A DNA stretch of 64,000 nucleotides from Actinomadura luteofluorescens. GTDB lineage: Bacteria; Actinomycetota; Actinomycetes; Streptosporangiales; Streptosporangiaceae. How positions within the stretch are numbered: position 1 is the stretch's first letter; every line of letters begins with the position of its first letter. A program made the position numbers and the translations under genes. This document shows, piece by piece, positions 60,385-64,000 of this stretch. The notes under the pieces were generated by a model, which worked only from the letters and a program-made list of their open reading frames with translations, made no database searches and was not told where the DNA came from. Location of the stretch: assembly GCF_013409365.1 (NCBI RefSeq), contig NZ_JACCBA010000001.1:6324001-6388000 (forward strand). The letters run 5' to 3'.

Positions 60385-61008
60385 ATGTGTCGTCTTCTCA
60401 GTCCGCGCCTTCTGACCATGAAGTCCGACCGCCGTCCCATCATCGTGGGCGGTTCGGCTCCGGTGACCGTCGTCGCCGAGGACCGTGAGGACATCCAGGT
60501 CATCCTGGAAGGCGTCAACCTCAAGAGGATCGCCGAGCGGGCCATCCTGGAGCCCGCCAACGACAAGCACGTCTTCATCAGGTGTGAGCGCCTGTGGAAG
60601 AGGGGCGGGTACCTCACGGCGGTCATCCTGCGCGTCCCGCGCGGCTCCGACTACATCCGCGTGGACACGTGGGGCCGTATCACCGTGACCGGCCCGCTCC
60701 GGGTCGCGCACCTGCACGCCGCCAAGAGCATCGAGGTCGAGGAGATTCCCTCGTACTCCTCGTTCCAGATGAGGACCACGCGCCGCCACGGTCAGCCCAT
60801 CAAGGTCGGGAGGACCAGCGGTGACCTCACGGCGTGGACCAAGGGCGGGTCCGTGCAGATCGTGGCGGACCACCCCCAGAGCCTCCGCGTCAGCACCATC
60901 GGAGGCGACATCGATCTCCACGGCTGCTGGGGCAACAAAGCCCTGGAGATCTTCGGCGACAGGGGGCGCGTGACCTATCGACGGGATACCTGTCCCCGCA
61001 ACGGGTAA
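60385..61008 (+). CDS. 207-residue beta-rich protein of unknown function
   Basis: No family recognised with confidence. After MCRLLSPRLLTMKSDRRP, the chain alternates short hydrophobic strands and turns (VTVVAEDREDIQVILEGVNL, DYIRVDTWGRITVTGPLRVA, SGDLTAWTKGGSVQIVADHP, LRVSTIGGDIDLHGCWGNKA). The repeating 'strand-G-strand' pattern recalls DUF4097-type adhesin beta-solenoids. No signal peptide, so probably cytoplasmic. AAGGAG lies 7 bases before the ATG and two hairpins follow the stop, so it is a well-formed single-gene transcript. Confidence 0.6.
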   Translation: MCRLLSPRLLTMKSDRRPIIVGGSAPVTVVAEDREDIQVILEGVNLKRIAERAILEPANDKHVFIRCERLWKRGGYLTAVILRVPRGSDYIRVDTWGRITVTGPLRVAHLHAAKSIEVEEIPSYSSFQMRTTRRHGQPIKVGRTSGDLTAWTKGGSVQIVADHPQSLRVSTIGGDIDLHGCWGNKALEIFGDRGRVTYRRDTCPRNG

Positions 61009-61037
61009 CGGCCACTCGCCGTCACCTGCCACTAGGA

Positions 61038-61091
61038 CTTCGGCGCCAGCCGAAGCCCCCAGAAGGGCCCGGCGTTAGCCGGGCCCTTCTG
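61038..61091 (+). terminator. double hairpin terminator
   Basis: CTTCGGC-GCCA-GCCGAAG (61038-61055), then a perfect 14-bp stem CAGAAGGGCCCGGC/GCCGGGCCCTTCTG with a GTTA loop (61060-61091). Confidence 0.85.
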
Positions 61092-61168
61092 TTCGCCCAT
61101 CGTCAGTTCGCGACCGAGCGCCCATTCGTCGCCAGGTTCCTTGGACGGATGGCCCTCTTGGTCACGGC

Positions 61169-61174
61169 ACTAGC
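61169..61174. repeat. target-site duplication, left copy
   Basis: ACTAGC, identical to 62259-62264, flanking the IS481-type element. Confidence 0.85.
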
Positions 61175-62258
61175 TGTACTCGGTCATGATCTTGGTGACA
61201 GTCGGGTGATGGGTGGCTTGCCGCCCAGGGCCGAGTGGGGGCGTGTGGTGTTGTAGTGCTCCAGCCAGGGCTTGAGGGCTTGGGTGCGTTGGTCGTTGCT
61301 GGTGTAGGGGCGCCGGTAGGCCCATTCGGTGGCCAGGGTGCGGTTGAGTCGTTCGGCTTTGCCGTTGGTCCAGGGATGGCGGGGTCGGGTGAACTTTTGG
61401 CGGGCGCCCAGTTGGGCGCAGGCCTGCTGGAAGGCGGCCGAGACGCGGTAGTTCTTGGCGTTGTCGGTGAGCACCCGGTGGATCCGGGTGATGCCGTGGC
61501 CGGCGAAGAACGCTGCGGCTCGGGTGAGGAAGGCGGCGGTGGTGGTGCCTTTCTCGTCGGGCAGGACTTCGGCGTAGGCCAGGCGGGTGTGGTCGTCGAT
61601 GGCGGTGTGGACGAAGTCGTAGCCGATGCCGCGGACGCGGACGGCTTGGCCGCGGCCGTGTGCCCGCCAGCCGCCGCCGTCGGGGATGCGGCCGAGTTTC
61701 TTGACGTCCAGGTGGATCATCTCGCCCGGTGCGTCGTGCTCGTAGCGGCGCTCGCTCGCGCGGGACGCGCGGATCCGGGTGCCGGTCAGCGGGTCGCAGG
61801 CCGCCAGCACCGGCACACCGTGACGGCGCAGGATCCGGGTGACGGTGCGGGCCGGCACTCCGGTGGCCGCCGCGATGTGGTCGGGCCCGGCACGCAACTC
61901 ATCTCGGGCGGCCAGCACCCGCTCCTCGGTCTTGACCGGGGTCCGGGACGGGCACGCGCGCGGCCCGCTGCGCCGCTCGGCCAGCCCGGCCCAGCCTTGG
62001 TCACGGAACCGTCGGACCCACCGGTGCGCGCATTGCCGCGACACCCCGAGCTCGGCGGCGACGTGCGCGACCGCACGCCGGTCGAACACGACACGGCGAA
62101 CCAGTAGACATCTGCCATGAAGCGTCAGCCGGGCATTAGCGTGACCCACAAGGACCTCCTGGTGACGGTGAAGTCGGTGAAACTCCACTACGCCAGGAGG
62201 TCCTCTTGCTGATCAAAGACCTACCGGTCAGGTGTCACCAAGATCATGGCCAAGTACA
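61175..62258. mobile_element. complete IS481-family insertion sequence (1084 bp)
   Basis: The ends are 26-base inverted repeats that begin TGTACTCGGTCATGATCT (left) and, read inwards from the right, TGTACTTGGCCATGATCT; 24 of 26 positions match. A 6-base duplication ACTAGC lies outside both ends. One transposase gene fills the element on the minus strand and its stop codon lies inside the left repeat. Intact ends, an intact gene and an exact duplication indicate recent insertion. Confidence 0.92.
61184..62149 (-). CDS. IS481-family transposase
   Basis: A 321-residue DDE transposase. The N-terminal helix-turn-helix is VAHVAAELGVSRQCAHRWVR. The catalytic triad is read as Asp in MIHLDVKKLGRIPDGGGWRA, Asp in HRVLTDNAKNYR and Glu in PWTNGKAERLNRTLATEW, the usual IS481 spacing. 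The GTG at 62149 (VGHANARLTLHGRCLLVRRV) has AGGAGG upstream and matches the family N-terminus; a longer start at 62188 is unlikely. Confidence 0.92.
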   Translation of the reverse strand: MGHANARLTLHGRCLLVRRVVFDRRAVAHVAAELGVSRQCAHRWVRRFRDQGWAGLAERRSGPRACPSRTPVKTEERVLAARDELRAGPDHIAAATGVPARTVTRILRRHGVPVLAACDPLTGTRIRASRASERRYEHDAPGEMIHLDVKKLGRIPDGGGWRAHGRGQAVRVRGIGYDFVHTAIDDHTRLAYAEVLPDEKGTTTAAFLTRAAAFFAGHGITRIHRVLTDNAKNYRVSAAFQQACAQLGARQKFTRPRHPWTNGKAERLNRTLATEWAYRRPYTSNDQRTQALKPWLEHYNTTRPHSALGGKPPITRLSPRS

Positions 62259-62264
62259 ACTAGC
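62259..62264. repeat. target-site duplication, right copy
   Basis: ACTAGC. On the minus strand it contains the TAG stop codon of the lipoprotein gene (62260-62262), so the insertion re-created the stop. Confidence 0.85.
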
Positions 62265-63003
62265 GGCCGGTGCCCAGGGCGGTGTGCGCCGTGCAGCCCT
62301 TTGCGGCCTCTGTCTGGGACGGGAGCCATGCCTTCGTCTTGCCCGGGGCGACTCTGGCGAGGACGCAGCGGGGTTTGCTCGGGGGCGCGGAGTCCGCGAC
62401 CAGGGCCACGCCAACGGCGAAGTCGGATTCGGACTCGGTCTGGATTCTGATCGCGGGGTGCAGGGCGAGCTTCGCCAGCGCGGCGCGGACGTCCTTCTCC
62501 TCGACACCCCGGCCCGAGGGAAGCGTCTTCACCTTGGGGAGGGCTCGCTCGATACGGGCGGCGGAAAGCGGTGGTGTCTCGGGCCAGGGGGCGAACGTCG
62601 GGGGAGCCCCGCCGGGGCAGGGGGTTCGTGGCGGGACGGCGTCCCATTCGCCAGGGCTGCCGTCGAAGGCCAGGTCGTAGCAGCGGTCCACGGTGACCCG
62701 TCCGGGGCCGTGGAACAGGCTCTCGCTCTGCTGCGCGGTGCCGGAGACCTTCACGATCACTCGGACGCCGCCCGGGGCGCCGGTGTCCGTGCCCGACACC
62801 CTCAGGACCTCGACGCCCTTGAGGTCCGCGATGTGGTGGCCGATGTCGCCCGCCTTGACGAGCCGGGTTCCGTACATGGCGTTGACCACCTGCTTGGCCT
62901 TGTCGCGCGCGTCGTCCGCGGCGTTCTCCTGGGCCGCGGCGTCCGCGCAGCCGGCGGTGGCCAGGGCGGTGACGGCGAGGGCCGCGATCACGGTGAGTCG
63001 CAT
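62260..63003 (-). CDS. putative lipoprotein
   Basis: A 247-residue exported protein. The signal and lipobox are RLTVIAALAVTALATAGC with Cys19 as the lipidation site. The mature part has an acidic helical lead (AQENAADDARDKAKQVVNAM) and then a mixed domain with Cys pairs (RCYDL/TPCPG, RCVLA/GCTAH). No family recognised. Its stop codon sits in the IS target duplication. Downstream of MerR with 11 bases between, on the same strand. Confidence 0.72.
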   Translation of the reverse strand: MRLTVIAALAVTALATAGCADAAAQENAADDARDKAKQVVNAMYGTRLVKAGDIGHHIADLKGVEVLRVSGTDTGAPGGVRVIVKVSGTAQQSESLFHGPGRVTVDRCYDLAFDGSPGEWDAVPPRTPCPGGAPPTFAPWPETPPLSAARIERALPKVKTLPSGRGVEEKDVRAALAKLALHPAIRIQTESESDFAVGVALVADSAPPSKPRCVLARVAPGKTKAWLPSQTEAAKGCTAHTALGTGR

Positions 63004-63014
63004 CGGATGCCCGC

Positions 63015-63413
63015 CTACGCCCGCGGCGGTGCGGGGTTCGCGGGCAGGGGGCCGAGGCGGTGCAGGGCGGTGGCGAGGATCGAGTCGAGCGCCTGCTGGG
63101 CCGTCCTGAGCCTGGTGATCGCCCCAGTGATGCGCGACTGCTCCTGCCGCAGCCGGGCGATCGTGGTCGGGCAGGACGACGGCACCATCCGTCCGTTCTC
63201 GTCGTGGACGCAGGGCAGGAGCTGGGCGATGGTCGCGGTGGGGAGCCCGGCCGTGAGCAGGGCCCGGATGTGGCGCACCGCGGTGGCGTCGGCGTCGCTG
63301 TACTCCCGGTAGCCGTTGGCCAGCCGTGCCGGGTGCAGCAGCCCCTGGTCCTCGTAGTAGCGCAGCAGGCGCCGGCTGACCCCTGTCGCGTCGGCGAGCT
63401 CCCCGATCCGCAT
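63015..63413 (-). CDS. MerR-family regulator
   Basis: A 132-residue MerR protein. MRIGELADATGVSRRLLRYY then EDQGLLHPARLANGYREY is the DNA-binding domain, with an antiparallel dimer helix at the end. A single Cys-free C-terminus points away from metal sensing by the classical MerR Cys triad. GGAGGAG precedes the ATG at 63413. Divergent from the SDR at 63500, with a MerR-type promoter between them. Confidence 0.87.
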   Translation of the reverse strand: MRIGELADATGVSRRLLRYYEDQGLLHPARLANGYREYSDADATAVRHIRALLTAGLPTATIAQLLPCVHDENGRMVPSSCPTTIARLRQEQSRITGAITRLRTAQQALDSILATALHRLGPLPANPAPPRA

Positions 63414-63429
63414 CCGCTCTCCTCCCGGC

Positions 63430-63461
63430 TTGACCCTCACATGAATGTGACGCCTTAGCGT
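63430..63461 (+). promoter_or_regulatory. MerR-type promoter with dyad operator
   Basis: TTGACC (-35, 63430) and TAGCGT (-10, 63456) are 20 bases apart, overlong as in MerR-activated promoters. The spacer holds a perfect palindrome TCACAT-GA-ATGTGA (63437-63450). It faces the SDR gene. Confidence 0.75.
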
Positions 63462-63499
63462 GCCAAGTAGTGCCGACCAAGATTTCGAGGAGGCGGAGA

Positions 63500-64000
63500 G
63501 TGTCCGGAGCAGTGATCATCGGAGCGGGCCCGGGTATCGGTCAGGCGGTGGCGCGCAGGTTCGCCCGGGAGGGATATCCGATCGCCCTCGTGGCCCGAGG
63601 CGAGGAGACGCTGCGAGCCGCGGCTCGTGCCGTCGAGCCCAGCGGAGTGCCCGTCCTCACCCTCGCGGCCGACTGCGCCGACGAGGACGCCCTGCGCGCC
63701 GCCCTGGACCGGGCCGTCGCCGAGTTCGGCCTGCCCGACGTCGTGGTCTACAACGCCGCGATCGTCCAGGCCGATGTGCCGGGGGAGCTGCCGGTGCGCG
63801 GGCACCTGGACGCTTGGGCGGTCAACGTCGTGGGCGCGCACACCGCCGCCGCCCACCTGGCGCCGGAGATGGCGCGCCGCGGGAGCGGGTCGATCCTCCT
63901 CACCGGCGGCATGCCCGAGCCGAAATGGCAGTACACCAGCCTGTCCCTGGGCAAGGCGGGGGTCCGGACCCTGGTCCGAATCCTCGACCAGCGGTACGGG
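63500..64000 (+). CDS. short-chain dehydrogenase/reductase, 3' truncated by the window edge
   Basis: 167 codons are present. VIIGAGPGIGQAVARRFARE is the cofactor motif (GxGPGIG, as in a subgroup acting on small carbonyls), VVVYNAAI replaces NNAG, and the expected Tyr/Lys region reads YTSLSLGKAG, where the spacing Tyr-x5-Lys differs from Tyr-x3-Lys. GTG start with GAGGAGGCGGAG upstream. The MerR-type promoter suggests induction by the MerR ligand. Confidence 0.8.
   Translation, partial: MSGAVIIGAGPGIGQAVARRFAREGYPIALVARGEETLRAAARAVEPSGVPVLTLAADCADEDALRAALDRAVAEFGLPDVVVYNAAIVQADVPGELPVRGHLDAWAVNVVGAHTAAAHLAPEMARRGSGSILLTGGMPEPKWQYTSLSLGKAGVRTLVRILDQRYG

Overview
The window is chromosomal DNA from a very GC-rich actinomycete. 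A geosmin synthase, F420-type luciferase-like (LLM) oxidoreductases, a maleylpyruvate-isomerase/DinB-type (mycothiol-linked) protein, DUF2630, a 13E12-type HNH protein, a DUF397-like remnant and many GTGA/ATGA start-stop overlaps all fit Actinomycetia. The gene mix suggests the Thermomonosporaceae (Actinomadura-like), but I cannot fix the genus from sequence alone. No rRNA, tRNA or CRISPR array was recognised.

Region 1 (1-21.5 kb) is a set of short, mostly unrelated units. In order they are: the 3' end of an HNH endonuclease gene and a C-rich low-complexity stretch; a streptothricin-acetyltransferase-like gene; a TetR repressor divergent from a quinone oxidoreductase with two near-identical operators between them; an XRE-cupin regulator divergent from a thioredoxin-reductase-like flavoprotein and an MFS exporter; an ECF sigma factor overlapping a membrane-anchored partner; geosmin synthase; a three-subunit molybdenum hydroxylase of the PaoABC type; an L-lactate permease; a STAS protein; an acetate (SatP/YaaH-type) transporter; a PucR-type regulator divergent from a secreted GDSL esterase; and a maleylpyruvate-isomerase-like protein.

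Region 2 (about 21.5-54.6 kb) is the core of the window: a roughly 33 kb catabolic cluster with the logic of actinobacterial steroid degradation. Ring genes present are KshA and KshB (9-alpha-hydroxylase), three KstD-family flavoproteins, HsaB with two HsaA-like oxygenases, HsaC (extradiol dioxygenase) and an HsaD-like hydrolase. Side-chain genes are FadD17-like and FadD19-like CoA ligases, a fused double-domain FadE34-like dehydrogenase, a FadA5-like thiolase and a hotdog thioesterase. Seven SDRs, one resembling 3-alpha-hydroxysteroid dehydrogenase and one 17-beta-HSD4, a secreted lipase, an IclR and a KstR-like TetR complete it. An LLM-SnoaL gene pair occurs twice in the same order and with the same 4-base overlap. 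The lower pathway (HsaEFG, IpdAB) and Mce4 uptake are not in this window. The side-chain enzymes point to a steroid with a C24 acyl chain, which is inference.

Region 3 (54.6-64 kb) is accessory: two TetR units, each with an evident operator; an epoxide hydrolase gene broken by a frameshift; an anti-sigma-type ATPase pair; an orphan Imm26-like immunity gene in a more AT-rich patch followed by a DUF397-like remnant; an S51-type peptidase; a protein of unknown function behind a 5'-UTR inverted repeat and followed by a double hairpin terminator; a complete IS481-type element with 26-base inverted repeats and a 6-base target duplication that falls on the stop codon of a lipoprotein gene; and a MerR regulator divergent from an SDR that runs off the right edge, with a typical MerR-type promoter between them.
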